The position numbers were made by a program, and so were the translations under genes. From the NCBI GenBank assembly GCA_000181795.3, contig CM012953.1:15386664-15450663 (forward strand): DNA of 64,000 nt. Reading direction: 5' to 3'. This document shows positions 51,685-64,000 of this stretch, one piece after another (position 1 is the first letter of the stretch; every line of letters begins with the position of its first letter). Below the pieces are notes generated by a model. The model did no database searches and had not been told where the DNA came from. It saw only the letters and a list, made by a program, of their open reading frames with translations. The DNA is from Trichinella spiralis (taxonomy: Eukaryota > Nematoda > Enoplea > Trichinellida > Trichinellidae).

Positions 51685-53817
51685 ATGACCGAAGACAACA
51701 ATACAGAAGAGTTTCCTGCCATTAATGGTGTTATAAGTGAAATACAATTATCCGCCTTCACATTTGCTAGCTTTACATCAATCATTGCCCATTCAGCTTT
51801 TATTTTAGTGAGAATTTTTGAAAAGCACCGCACTAAAAATTATCAAAAGCACATAACAGGTATTGTTCATTTTATCATAATTTTATATTAACTAATTATT
51901 TACTTGTTGATTAAATTAATGCGATGTGCTATGAAAGCAATTAAAATTATACTTCATAATGTTAGCAAGTATGTAGAAATAAACTTCACCTAAAGCATCA
52001 CTGAAATTTTTTTTTATTTTAATTAAATAGAACTGGAAAAGATTAAACTAAAGAATGACTATTTACAGTTTGCTTTATATTTAAACTGAATCTAATCTGT
52101 CTTCATCTCTTGATTAGCAAAATAAAATTTTAAATAAAACTCTAAAGAATAAATAACGATGACTTTGATGGTGATTTGGATCATACAATACGCTATTTTA
52201 TGAGGAAAATTTTAAAGATTAATATCTGAAATAAACTTTAAGATTTATAAAAGTAGAAGTGAATATTAATTATATTGCTAATTTACGGAATACTTCGTTG
52301 TGATGTCATATAAGACGTCATAACAAAGAAATCTACCAATAATTACATCTCTACAGCGTCAGTTAAACAGAAATTCAACCTTTAATACTGCATATTAATT
52401 GCAACGATTTGATGATGATGATTTTTGGTAAAAAACTGTTATTCAAATGCTCAGTTTAATCTTTATTTATTGCTGCTTCATTTATCATTGTCATTATTCA
52501 CATTTTTATCAAATTCTCTTATTATTTTTATATTTTATGCATTGAATTTAATAAAAGGTGCATTTTAATACAATATGTAAATTGCAATTCATTGTGCAAA
52601 GTCAAAATATAAATTTATGAATCTGTTTATATTTCAAAATAATTTCATCCATTTACTTGAAAATAAAATTGTAATTTATTTATGATATATGATGAAATAA
52701 AACAATAATTTAAATTATGTCCTTTTTTATTTAAATTAACAAGGATTGCATTTTCTTGAAAATACTTGTTATCTGTAAGGAAGTTGTATGTTTAAATTAC
52801 ATGCAAGTTTTTCAAGTTTTTCATTATCACTTTTATTAGAGTTATAATCATATCATAAATAATATGAATTATCATATTAAAGTTACAGTTGCAATTTCAG
52901 TTTAAAATAAGATTTCATTTGTGCAATTTATGATGATTTTACGTGTAACTGTTGAAATTTTAATTTCAACACAATGAATGCAGCTTATATTTGATAATAT
53001 TATAAATGACATGATGATTTTAGGATATTCATTTGGAATTCTTCTTCTTAGTCTTAGTATGATACTTCACAATTTAAAAATCACAGAATCCAAAAGCAAT
53101 GAATTTCCATCAACAATGGAATGTCTACGCAAGAATTTATGGGTCACGTTTTACATAAGCGGTCAGTTGCTCATCACACTGTTCATGCTATTTCTGTGCG
53201 TTGATCAGCTCAGAGTGGTAATTTATCTGAAAAGACCAAATATGCCGACCAATCGGTTATCGAACATATACGCCTTTATCATCGTATGCGTTACAGCAAT
53301 CGTTGCATCCTGGCCATGGATTTCTTCGTTTTGGATATCTGGAGATAGCAGCATTTCAAAAAATTGCATCCTATTCAAAACTATAACTGAAAAATTTTAC
53401 GTAACGCTTCAGATAACTTTCGTGATCTTTGACATGACCACTGTTGCCTTATACAGTACAATTGTCCTTATTTTGTTGAAAGAGCACAAAAGCTCGGTTC
53501 TAGTTTCACTTGCAAAATTAAGAAGAGCTTCGACAATAGCAAAGCGTATTATGATACCTCTAATATTTACCATTTTTCTCCAAACAATTCCGAACCTTGT
53601 CGCCATTTTCCATTACTACTTGCGCAATTGCAGACAACTGCGCAACATTTTTTGGGAAGTGAAAGCAACATTTTTCCCCTTTTCAGCGTTGCTATTTTTC
53701 TTCACCCAAACAAATCTGGGAAAATGTTGGTTTGAAAAAGTAAAAGCATTGTTTTACAAATATTTTCATCGTGAACAACGTCAGCAGCAAATTTCCACTG
53801 TTGCTAAATGTTCTTGA
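51685..53817 (+). CDS. Seven-transmembrane serpentine receptor (paralog 2)
   Basis: Two exons (51685-51859 and 53024-53817), separated by a 1.16 kb intron, join in phase 1 to 322 residues. The splice falls in an ITG|YS context identical to paralog 1. Shared positions along the protein include a Cys before TM3 (MECLR), FMLFLCVDQL at the end of TM3, a Trp-rich TM4 (WPWISSFW), a loop Cys (KNCILF), a basic loop before TM6 (RRASTIAKR), LQTIPNL in TM6 and FFPFSALLFFFTQTNLG in TM7. The spacing and the conserved Cys pair support a functional GPCR of the same subfamily; ligand unknown. The N-terminus has N-glycosylation potential. The start ATG follows an acceptor-like ATTCAG by three bases, so the message may be trans-spliced; the frame is closed by TGA further up. 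Confidence 0.82.
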
Positions 53818-54687
53818 ACTTCTTCTGCATTTACTGAACAACTTGCGTTCCATTGCTACCACTGCAACAGTATTATGCATATCCATATGAATACTTTTTT
53901 GTCATTTTTGATGTTTGCTCACAAAATAATAATGTTGTTGCCATAATTTAACTGCATTGCATTAAAAATTCTGTTTTAATATTCTCATTGACAGACATTC
54001 TGTTAGGGTGAACGCATCGTGTGGCAAAAAAGCTGTAACAAAGAAACATCCTTAAAACATAGCCCGAATTACAAAAAATAGTATTAAATTATGCAGTTGC
54101 ATTCAGTTTTAAATTGAAACCTTTTCATAGTTGCAACTTTTAATTTTCTAACAGTAAAATTTTCAATAAAATTTAAATATAAATAAATAGATATGCATAT
54201 ATATTTTTTTAATACTGCAACACAATTCTTATTTATTTGTTTTCGTTCAGTCAAATCCAATTTTGACAACATGCAAAACAAAAATTGCATTATGCTATTA
54301 TTGAAGTGAATTCATCATTTCAATATGCCATGATAAATGGAAAAACATTTGATAAATTTCATAAGCAAAATATATGTCACTAATTACAACTTGCTTATTA
54401 TGAATGATTGCTTTTTGTGTTCCATTGTCATTATAATAGCAGTTAGCGTGCAAATGTTTCTATAAAAACATGCTAATAAGCATGCAATGATAAGCATAAT
54501 AAGCAAGATAGGTTACAAGACTTTTGTGCATTTTTTTTTCTATTTTCAGGTTGCTAAAATCCTACTTTGTATGTAACAGAAAAAAATGAAATAAACAGGC
54601 GGAATATTTTATAAAATTTAACAAAAAAATGTATTTATTATTAAGTATGTTTTCATCGAAAATATGCTGAATGTCAATTGAAAATTA
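53818..54687. other. AT-rich convergent spacer
   Basis: 870 bases between receptor 2 and the small minus-strand gene, both ending here. Nothing else seen. Confidence 0.6.
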
Positions 54688-55191
54688 TTAGTCTGCTCGT
54701 CTCTCTTTCTCTGTCTCTTCCTCTACCTCTACCTCTTTCAACCAAGCATTTTCCATGCAGTGGTCGTTGTTGAAATCAATGTAGCCACTTGAGTGAAGTT
54801 TTTGAAATGAGTCAATTTTTACTTCTAAATTTAGTTTTGCAATTCTTTGAAGCCTAATCAAATAATCGACAATGATCTACACGCATGAGGAACTTATTGC
54901 TTATTCAAGTAATATTAAGTAAAAAATTATTTTGCTCATTAAAAGACTTTCTGATTATAGAAAAAAAATACATTTGAAATCATCACTGCATAAAAAGGAA
55001 AAGATAATTCAATTTAAAGGTGAGATCACTGTCTTTGTACTTCCAACTAATTTTTCAATACATTGCATTCCGTGATATACTGATGTGATGGCAACATTTG
55101 CTCTTGATTTTTGATCAGTGGATGAATTTGAGGTTTGGACATGTCCATTAAATAAATTCTTTGCACATCTCATACTGGTTTTAATATTCAT
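54688..55191 (-). CDS. Small two-exon gene, unknown product
   Basis: Exons 55030-55191 and 54688-54876 join in phase 0 (donor ACA|GTGATC, acceptor GCGTGTAG|ATC) to 116 residues. Exon 2 is a 62-codon open frame with no early ATG, so it is easy to overlook. The protein has no signal peptide or membrane helix. The N-terminal part is polar (NGHVQTSNSSTDQKSRAN). The middle looks helical (YHGMQCIEKLVGSTK, IIVDYLIRLQRIAKLNLEVK), and the tail is highly acidic/basic (EVEVEEETEKERRAD). Such a short helical protein with a charged tail could be a subunit of a larger complex, but I recognise no family. Composition clearly differs from the AT-rich flanks. An extra 5' exon is possible. Confidence 0.5.
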
Positions 55192-58100
55192 AAAATGCAG
55201 TGTATATATTCAAATCTGAAAATGTGAACATGCATTTGATAACGTTGAAATAAAATTTATCATTAAAAGATTTCAGTACTATTTAATTAATTCATCGAAG
55301 TTTTAAGCACTTTTTTCACAAGCACTACTTAAGTAGCTTTTTTTTCGAATTAAGAATACTTTATACAACTAACAAAATGATAACTAACTTTATTAATTAA
55401 AAATTTTTCGTATAATTTTAGCTTCGATTCAAATGACAAGCTTTTTCTCAATTCTTCCCACTTTGCATGTATTAATATATAACACTTGATAAAATATATA
55501 AAATTAGACAAAAATCATGCTTCCGAATATGAATTTTTCCATTAAATTTGCTTTGCATTAAAATAAATTCATATTTGTTTATGAATTTGTACTTTGCGTG
55601 GTAAATTAAAGGATAATGGAGCGACAAGTTTAAATTGAACATCTTCATTTTTTTCATACTGATCTTAAATAATGACCACACCACCATTAAATTTTTCTTT
55701 ACTTGATTATAAAATGTGAACACTAATATTGATTGGCTTTTATGGAAAATTTTCCAAAAAATATTAAATAATGCGCTCTTTTGTTAATCACTAAATTAAA
55801 AAATGCAAATACAAGTGTAATCATTTGCTTCTTTGATATCATATTGGTAATAGAGAAGGGGATGTTTTACCTTTTAGAAATGTATTTTATAATATAAATC
55901 ATTGTTTTGCCACGCTTTTAGTATTTTGTAAATACAGAAATTTGCAAATTGATTAATATTTTTATTTACGGTTTATTCAGTTGGTTTCAGCTTCAAGTGT
56001 CTAAATCAACCACCATGCATAACTTTGTTGAATAATTGATTGTCATCAACTTATGTTTCATTTTTTATCCATCTGTTACACAATGAATGTAAATCTTTAT
56101 CTAAGCAGAATAAATGCAATTTGAGAACATTTAATTTTTAAAATTGTCTGCATATATTTTTGTTATGCTGGTTGCTGTTGTTGTTGTTGTTGATTACTTC
56201 ATACGTATACAGTATGACAAGTAAACCTTAAGGTTGAATATTTTCTGAGGTAATTGAAATATACTTATGAAAGCCTTTATGAAAGCTTCATGAAAACAGC
56301 ATTTTAAAAAAAGCAAAATATTGATTTTTAAAATTACCTCTCTAACAGAACACTTTAGCAATTAGTGAGGTTTGTTTTCAACAAAATGGCAAATGATGCT
56401 ATCAATCAGCTTTATTCAAGGTAGATAAGGTCAGATTTTTTATAGCATAATAATCCTGGTAGAAAAGGAGAATTAAATTAAATTAAATTAAATTAAAAAT
56501 AACTTGGCTACCAACTAATTTATTTCATCATGTTAAGTATAAAAATGCAAAAAAAATATTTTGATTTTTATGTTAAATAAACTTTTTAAAATGCGGTCGT
56601 TTGAGCTCGTTGAAGAGCATGCTCTTGAAGAAGTTGGGGGCAAGTTATTTTGTCGTCCGTGAAACCACGCTGTGTTTTTAATTAAATTAGATTGAAGAAG
56701 GTAATGATGCTGTGTTTTTAGTTATAATTTTTGCATGCCATTAATTTTTTTGAAAATAAATTTCAAATCTGAAGATAAGATTAAAATTGAGAAATCTGTT
56801 TCGTAAAGCAATCAGTTTTGTATTAACAGTGTAGTGTAAAGTGTAATTTTGTATTAAAAAAAGTAAAATATTCTTTCCCAAAATTGCGTTGCTTACCACA
56901 ACTCAATGCAAATAATGTTGTATTTTTATGCTATTACTTTTGTAGGATTAGCAATATTTAAGTGATTGCGTGAAGTATTCCTTGTGCAAGTGGCTTCTGT
57001 GAAGCATGCAATGAAGACTAACAATGGAGCATTACGAAGGTCTATTTATTTTTTATTTCATATTTTTAATATTTGAAAGTGAATACAAAACGTGAAATAG
57101 AAATTTGAGCAAAATTTCCAATATTTATTATGCTTAATAACTTCAACTCCAAATAAAACTCTGGCTAACTCTAATAATTACGGCAATGATTTCATATTTT
57201 AACTTGCAAATAAATCAACCTTTAACAAACAATTTTTTTATAAATTTGAATTTTGAGGAATGGATTAATTCAAATATTGGTAAATTTGTGGATTATTTGT
57301 TTGCATCTGTTCAGTGTTTACAAAATAATCGATTTACTTTAAAGTTTGCTCAGAAAATTACAAGTTAATCCGCAAAATATAGAAACATGCCTTTAATTTC
57401 CGTTTTGAAATTTTGAAAAATATAAAATTACCTTAAAGTCAGTTATGTAAAATTTTTCTAATTACACCAATGATAATAATTTCATATTTCATTTTACACG
57501 TGAAGTTTTTCTACGTCATGGTAAAAACATAGGCAACAGAAGGTTTGTGAATTTTTGACTAATTGAAAGTTGATTTCAAAAGTGAATAATATGCAGCAAA
57601 ATCTGATATATTATTATCTTCGCTCTATATTTTTAGTTTTATTTATAAAAGCAACATAAAAGTTGGAAATGTGAATGTGAAAATTAGCAGTTGCAGAGGA
57701 AGTTCAATTCAATATTAATTTTACATTTATACAGAAGTTGTCACATAAAGTAAAATAAAGCATTGTATTAAATATTTGAGAAAAATTGTTGCGATTATGA
57801 ATACAATGTTCATTTTACATAGCTTAATTGAGAGACAAAGAACAATACATGCTATTGACATATTTTTCCATCTAATTTTTGAATAAAATAAGTCTGGTAT
57901 GATGACATTTGAATTTTGCGACTCTTTATAACTATTAATATTATTAAGATCATCGTGTTTTGACGTCAGCCAAATCATAAAAGTAGACGCTTTTAACTTG
58001 TTAAAAAATCGATGCATATGTATGTTTCTGACAAATGTCATCTGTGCTTATTGTATTGCTACGTCTAAGTTGAACAGATTTTGAGCACAGTGAAAAGTTT

Positions 58101-60230
58101 TTCAAATTAACGCTATACGTATAATTAAATAAAAGAAATTAATGCTGACTTAATTTTCAAGCTTTGTAACTTAAAGAATTAATCAACGCAGTTGTTCCAA
58201 TGAAATAAACTTGGGACAAAACAAATGTAATGCAATATGTATAATAATGACAGTAATAATTTAAAATAATTTTTAAATTTTTTAAAAATTTAATCAAAAA
58301 TGAAATAGTTCCATTGACATATTATTCATAGTTTTGTAATTAAAATTCATAGAACTCTCGGTCAAATTTGTAGTATATTATCTTTTGCTGTTGATTTCAT
58401 TTTTATGCATTTAAATAAAAATTTTTTAATTTTGAAAAATTAACTAAATAACTGACATCACTTAAAACTTTAATATACAGTGCATAGTGTAATGTATTTG
58501 AAGTACTGTTATTTCTAATACATACTGTTTTTCAAAGCTCGTTAAGAGCGTCTAAAAATTAAGAATAGTTTATTAGTTGCTTCACAGCTAAAGTGTTTAG
58601 TAATTATTAAAGACCATTAGTTTTTATACACACTGATCTTATTTTTTTCAAAACTGATGGTAAATGATAGACATAAAAAAGTACTGTCAGTTATTTTATA
58701 AAATCTTCTGCAGAGTGAATAATACTTTTCAGAAGTAAATGTCATAATAGTATCAAAATCTGTCACTCGCTAAATTGTTACCTAATTATTTTTGACGTTG
58801 CATATTAATATACATTGTAGGGCAAATTTTTGGATGTAAGTTAATGATTTATGACGATGTAAGCAACCAAAGTAACCTGGAGCTTCACCACATGTTCCAA
58901 TGAGGACGCAATTTATTAATAGATAATATGTTAAATTTTAGATTTTTATGTATTTTAACTGAGCTTATCAAAGAAGCTTAGCTTAGAACACTATTAATTT
59001 AGCTTAGCAGTTTGTCATTTCATGCCATATGAATAATGCACTGAATACTGCAGTGGTGGGTTTTCACCTCTATTTCAATGCATCTTCTGCTAACTGAATC
59101 AGTTTTAATAAGCATAAATTTCCCATATATCTTAGTACAATATAACAAATTTGTTAATTTTACAATGGTATTTTTCTTTTGATATTTAACGATTTAAAAT
59201 ACATGTTTAAAGAAGAGAAATTTAATGAATAATTCGAAATCATTTTCAAGAAATGCATAATGCAAAATAGAAGAAAATTACCGTTTGAATAAAATTGTTT
59301 ATAATTTATTTTAATTATTACATTTTTTAAATTGAATTTTTATAAAATGAATTTTTTCAATTAATTCATTTTACTTTTTTCAAAATTAAATTCAAATTCT
59401 GTTTAAGTTCATTAAAGTGAATTTTAAAAATTGATTACAGAATTTGCTTATAATCTAATATTAATTTTTTCCGTCAAGTTGGATGAGAAAAAGCATTTTT
59501 AAAAAAATTAATTTTTCATTAGCGAATAAAATTCAGCTTATTTAATAAAGCTTTTTAACGTAATAATAACTGCTCACATTTTCAACTGTTGTATTTAAAA
59601 ATATGCTGGCAGTTTTAAAATATTTTTGCATAAATTTTATTCTAAATATAAAATGTTAAAACAGAATCAACTTTGAAATTATCCAATTCTTTCCGCTGTT
59701 ATTAAAATATGATGTTTGATTCATTATGTTTAGAAATTTTAATAAAATTATTTCGCAGTTTTATTATAAGTTGGAATTAAAATTTATGTTTTTATATAAA
59801 AGTAAAAGCGCATGCTGTTTGAAAAATATTGAATAGAAATTATTGATAAGGTATTTTTGAAAAATAACTTTAAAATTAATTATGTGCTTTGGTTTTAAAG
59901 TCCACTGTGTTCAGTAGAACTGTTCATTTGACTTTGTGCACAAGATGATGATGATGAAATCAAAGAAAACATTTCGATAATTTGCATGATATAAATAAAC
60001 TTGTTGAAACAATTATTTATTTATTTCGTTTTTTTTGAATTCTATTCAACTCAATGCAAGAATAATAAATAAACCGTTGGACAATACTTCAATGATGGAT
60101 GCTTTTTTCAAATGATGCACGTTCGACATCATGAAGAGAGAGAATTACAATTATTTTTTTGCATTGGTTTTGTTGTTTCTAAAAGTGGAATAAATAATAT
60201 ATTTCCCTGAGTGACCTGTTGGTGCGGTAT
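55192..60230. other. 5 kb AT-rich region
   Basis: Very AT-rich with little structure. Items seen: a GTT repeat at 56172-56193, an AATTA repeat at 56471-56495, a 23-codon frame with a 14-base palindrome at 56591-56662, and a short open stretch near 58850. None supports a gene on its own. Confidence 0.55.
56471..56495. repeat. AATTA microsatellite
   Basis: Five tandem copies of AATTA. Confidence 0.85.
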
Positions 60231-60600
60231 TTATTTTTCAGCATCCATCTCCAGCATCTGCATATGCTTTGACGGAAACCAGCCTGTTGTTGTTGCTTGC
60301 AGAGTACAAAATGCCTGGAAAATATAACAATGAAAAAGCGGAATCGAAACTACCAGCTTGGAGATTCTTTGATAGAAGAGTAACGGAAACGGGCAAATCG
60401 ATATGCAAAAGCAACATCTTGTTTGTTGGTCGCGCTGACCCGCGGTTGCGTAATTGATTCTGCTTCCGGGGAAACGAAATTTCATCTGTGCTTTTCATCT
60501 CCTTCAACAATGATTTGTGCGAGCACGTGCTGCCCCACCCCTCTGTTGAAGCTCACTCCTCAAAATTTAGCATCAACCATTTCACCAACTAAATTAGGTA
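60231..60600. other. Higher-GC island with open frames on both strands
   Basis: On the plus strand a strong acceptor (GTATTTATTTTTCAG) opens a 71-codon frame (60242-60457) containing KYNNEKAESKLPAWRFF and ILFVGRADPRLRN. On the minus strand 60314-60231, after TATTTTCCAG, encodes 27 residues with TTTGWFPSKHMQML, resembling the end of an SH3 domain. Both cannot easily be coding. The island is clearly different from its surroundings and probably contains at least one real exon. Confidence 0.3.
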
Positions 60601-61077
60601 ATTGGACCTCTTTTGAATTCAAGTCATGTATCCTTGTACAATTCATTCAATTTAGCAAATTCTTCACCATTGCAGTCAAAAAATCTTAATCAGCTTTTTC
60701 CCACATTAGAACGCTACATTCTAAATGTTAATTTTTACAAAATTTATCCGGGTCGTGTTTTCTTATGTTAAACTGACTAATCAGGATGCCAAATCACAAT
60801 TGCCGTAGGGAGAGAGAATTTTATTAAAATATAATTTAAAAGGCAATAAAAAAATTTTATATAAACGATTGTTCATTTCGATGAATACATGTCACTTTCC
60901 GGCAGAAATGCAAATACAAGTTACGAAACAAGTCGACAAAACAAGCTGACAAAACAAATTTTCATTCAAGATTAGCATTATATATATATATTTTTATATA
61001 GACATACATATATAAACCGGTTGCAATTATTAAGCCATATTTTATAAAGTTCAACTTAATGTTTTTCAACTTTACAG

Positions 61078-61220
61078 AGTCTAAATTTTCTTCACCACGC
61101 ACATCAGTGTCGTCGTCAATTCATGTGCATCTTCAGCATGTCATTTACATCTGGCTTGCATTCGCAGCTTCTTCAGTTGTGTTGCAGCAACAGAAAGAAA
61201 ACTCACAGTTGTTTACCTAA
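61078..61220 (+). other. Candidate plus-strand exon
   Basis: After a strong acceptor (TTTTTCAACTTTACAG) a 47-codon frame runs to TAA, with Ser-rich start (SSPRTSVSSSIHVH) and a hydrophobic stretch (VIYIWLAFAASSVVL). It would join in frame to an open stretch ending at a GTAATT donor at 60597. Product unknown. Confidence 0.2.
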
Positions 61221-61706
61221 AAGCTTACTTTAGAAATTCCAATTTCAACCAGAGTAGGGTATTTATTGAAATTATGGAAATTTTGCATTGTTCAACAATC
61301 AAATGCAACTTTTGAAACTTCTTGCAGTAATGTCCGGTAATAAGTAAATAGTGCGTGACCAATGATATGTTTCGTCGGGATTGAATTGTTAGATTCATGC
61401 TGATTACAAGTTAAAAATTGATTTCACCAATAACCTTCTATATCAGTATAATCATAATGATAAAAGTGGCTAATTATCTGATAATCGAATTTCTTTCTTA
61501 TTATTTAATGTTCGTTTAATGAAACTTGAACAGATTTTAATTTCAAGGAAGCTTTTATTGAAATAGTACTAGTACTAGTAGAGTAGTAGTAATAGAAACT
61601 GAAACAATAAAGTTGCATATTTTGAATAATTTCAAAATGAAAAAATTATTTAGGAAGAATATAAATAGTGTTGCAACAGTCAAAAATCAGAAAACGATAC
61701 TAATAA

Positions 61707-61867
61707 ATGGAGCATAGTGAAGTAAAAAATAGTGAAAAAATCAAACAAGATATTTCAAGTATGCCTGCATCTGAGAAACTGCTTCAAACAGTGGTCAGCG
61801 AAAATGGTTTATTAGATGAATGGACAATTCGTCGGCTAGATGAGACCGAACGCCTGATTTATTTAAA
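61707..61867 (+). CDS. Orphan first exon of an unknown gene
   Basis: ATG at 61707 opens 53 codons that end at a strong donor (AA|GTAAGAAA) in phase 2. The peptide is polar and helical, with SEKIKQDISSMPASEKLLQ and NGLLDEWTIRRLDETERLIY, and its composition is typical of coding DNA. No in-frame acceptor downstream is convincing, so the remaining exons are either short and missed or beyond the right edge. I do not recognise the family. Confidence 0.4.
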
Positions 61868-64000
61868 GTAAGAAAAATTATTTTGTCTTTTTAAAAATTT
61901 AAACTAGCTTTTACTAAACTTTAAATTTTGAAATTTAATAATTTTCAAATTTTAAGCTGAATTCAAATTTTTTTTCAAATTTAATGAAATATTCGTCATG
62001 TCTAACAATAATAATTGAAAAAGAAATACATACATGCATATATATATAATCATTTGATTTATCAAAAAAAGAAAAAGAAAAAAAAGTAATTTTAATAAGA
62101 TTTTTAACTTAAATTTTGGCTACATAATTAACTTGCACTTGGTAACAGCAATTAACTTTATTACAATTTTCAACGCTTCAAGGAAGTGAAGCAAGTTAAA
62201 TAGTAAATTATACGGAAAGTATTATTATTTTGGTCGTAAGATAATTTTTAATAGTATTATTACTTCCATTATATAGAACTGTTTTTATATTTTTCAAATT
62301 TCTGATTATCAAATTGTAAAAAATGTAATTAAGTAAAACTTGAAGCCCAAAGAATCATAGAAAATTATTTTATTTAGCAAAAGTAGTATGATGATTGAAA
62401 AATGGTATGCACAAAACTTTTCGTTGCAAAACTTTAAAAATTATAAATTCATTAAAATGTTTCAATAATTTCTACATGATAATGGAAAAATAAAAAATGA
62501 TTAAATAAATGCAATGAAAACTTATTATAAATTTGTAAAGAAAGGTCAAAAGCTGCAAAATTATTTTTTTATATCAGTATCAAAATTTAAATTTACTGAG
62601 AAAACTATTTTATTTCTGTCAGTTTGTTTTCTTCAGATTATTTTCATAAATAGCAAATTCAGATAAATTAATGGAATCTTCATTTTATAATAAACATTTT
62701 TCAAACTTACAAATTACATTTGAATCAGTCAGCAGTGAATCAAATTGTCATTTCCATTGCAAAATGCTTCTTCACACATTGATGATGATCACTTGTTGCG
62801 ATACTACAGACTCATCAGCAGTTGCCACTCCGCTATTTCTATCGACCACTAGTGTATTAAATTTTTATAATTTAAATGTAAATCGCAATTTAAATTTTTT
62901 TTCTTGAAACATTTAAAGCTGTAATCAAATCAACAAGTGTAATACGCTTCTATTATGCATTTTTAAGTTTAGAGCGAAGTTATCAATTTTAACCAAAAAC
63001 TACAGGCAAAATATGGAATTTAAATAATGCCTCTGTTCTTTAAGTATAGAATAAATAGCTTCCGTTATTCTTTAAAGCATACTGCAAGCACAAGCACGGA
63101 CATATTACAAGATAACATCTTTCCATTATTACATTCAAGCAAGTGATTTTTGATGAAATTGATTAACGATAATGCGATATGTCCGTTGACTTTGTGAAAG
63201 TTTTTAAATATGAAATAAAAAAGAACTCTGACAGTCTGCAAATCAGCTGTCATTTTCCAATGCTAAAAATATAATCTTGAGAAAAGAGCAGATTTTGTTC
63301 AGAAATTTTTCATCGATTGCACATCTCAGAATGTGAAAGCTTTACAAAAGCAAAAACTGCAATGCAGCTTAAATAATTTTAAATTTACAAACGTTGATAT
63401 CGCTTGTTTTTAATGAAACATTACTGCCATTCAATTTTATTATTAATTATATGTATTTATAAATTTGAATTTTCTTTTTATTCATGTCAATTTTTGACAT
63501 GTCATATTTTTGATATTCATGAATGTTGGATACTTAGATTGAAATTTCAATATTTTCATGCATAAATTGCACTTTTTGATGAATACTTTATTGAATAATA
63601 ATATTTTTAAAATTATAAAACACAAATTATAATCAATGTCGTCATATTCGAATTCATACAATGAAATTACAAATATGAAAATGTGCTGTTCTGATGATTG
63701 GCATATAAATGTGATAATGTTATTCATATGATTTGAAATAATATGAATGTGTTAAAATGATTTGATGTCTTGAAATGGCATAAGAAATCATCTTGCCAAA
63801 GAAATTATAAACTGCTATGTCAACGGCAAGCTGTTTGGTTCTCCACAGTTGGTTATATTTACACTTTTTTCACTCTTAAATTTAATTAATATAAAAATTT
63901 TGAAGTGAAAATATGAAATACTGATAAAATGATTTTTTGATAAGTTTTGATAATTTTTTTGATAAATGAAATACTGACCAAATATATAACGATATCGGTT
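61868..64000. other. AT-rich region at the right edge
   Basis: Probably intron or intergenic. A 78-codon plus-strand frame at 62671-62907 and a 62-codon minus-strand frame at 63065-63253 have partly balanced composition but no supporting splice phase or recognised domain. Confidence 0.5.

Noticed and set aside
57727..58041. 104-codon minus-strand frame
   Set aside because: Ile/Phe/Leu-rich low-complexity product of AT-rich DNA; no signal peptide logic, domain or splice support.

Overview
The window looks like animal nuclear DNA from a compact, AT-rich genome. Genes are split by canonical GT-AG introns, many only 40-70 bases long, and the flanks are very AT-rich. A nematode is the best fit: there is an OSM-9/OCR-type TRPV channel, two related two-exon serpentine receptors, an integrase of the Bel/Pao type common in early-branching (Trichinella-like) nematodes, and splice acceptors a few bases upstream of several start codons, as expected for spliced-leader trans-splicing. 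The species cannot be fixed from the sequence alone.

Left edge (1-1845): the 3' end of a GC-rich Bel/Pao LTR retrotransposon (integrase, DUF5641, polypurine tract, complete 3' LTR). From 2.2 to 32.5 kb there is a run of conserved housekeeping and neuronal genes, which I rebuilt exon by exon with consistent phases: GAR1 (+), a type II phosphatidylinositol phosphate kinase (-), mitochondrial ribosomal protein bL20m (-), a TACC centrosomal protein (-), the spliceosomal DEAH helicase DHX16/MOG-4 (+), a 16-exon TRPV channel (-), an intronless Angel-like nuclease (-) and a Jupiter-type microtubule-associated protein (-). TACC and DHX16 are head to head, DHX16 and TRPV are tail to tail, and TACC and bL20m lie 290 bases apart on one strand.

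From 32.5 to 64 kb the DNA is gene-poor. It holds two paralogous 7TM receptors (41.9-43.3 and 51.7-53.8 kb) flanking a secreted protein built of three cysteine-rich modules, one per exon (44.1-45.8 kb), and two small two-exon genes of unknown function (46.8-47.3 and 54.7-55.2 kb). Several islands have coding-like open frames and splice signals but no gene model I can defend (35.6-37.5, 48.1-48.4, 60.2-61.2 kb), and an orphan first exon sits at 61.7 kb. The rest is AT-rich sequence with short simple repeats.

The products serve separate processes (snoRNP assembly, splicing, mitochondrial translation, spindle and microtubules, phosphoinositide signalling, sensory transduction), so they do not form one pathway. 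The receptor / cysteine-rich secreted protein / receptor cluster is the most unusual part. All gene models are manual readings without transcript or homology-search support.
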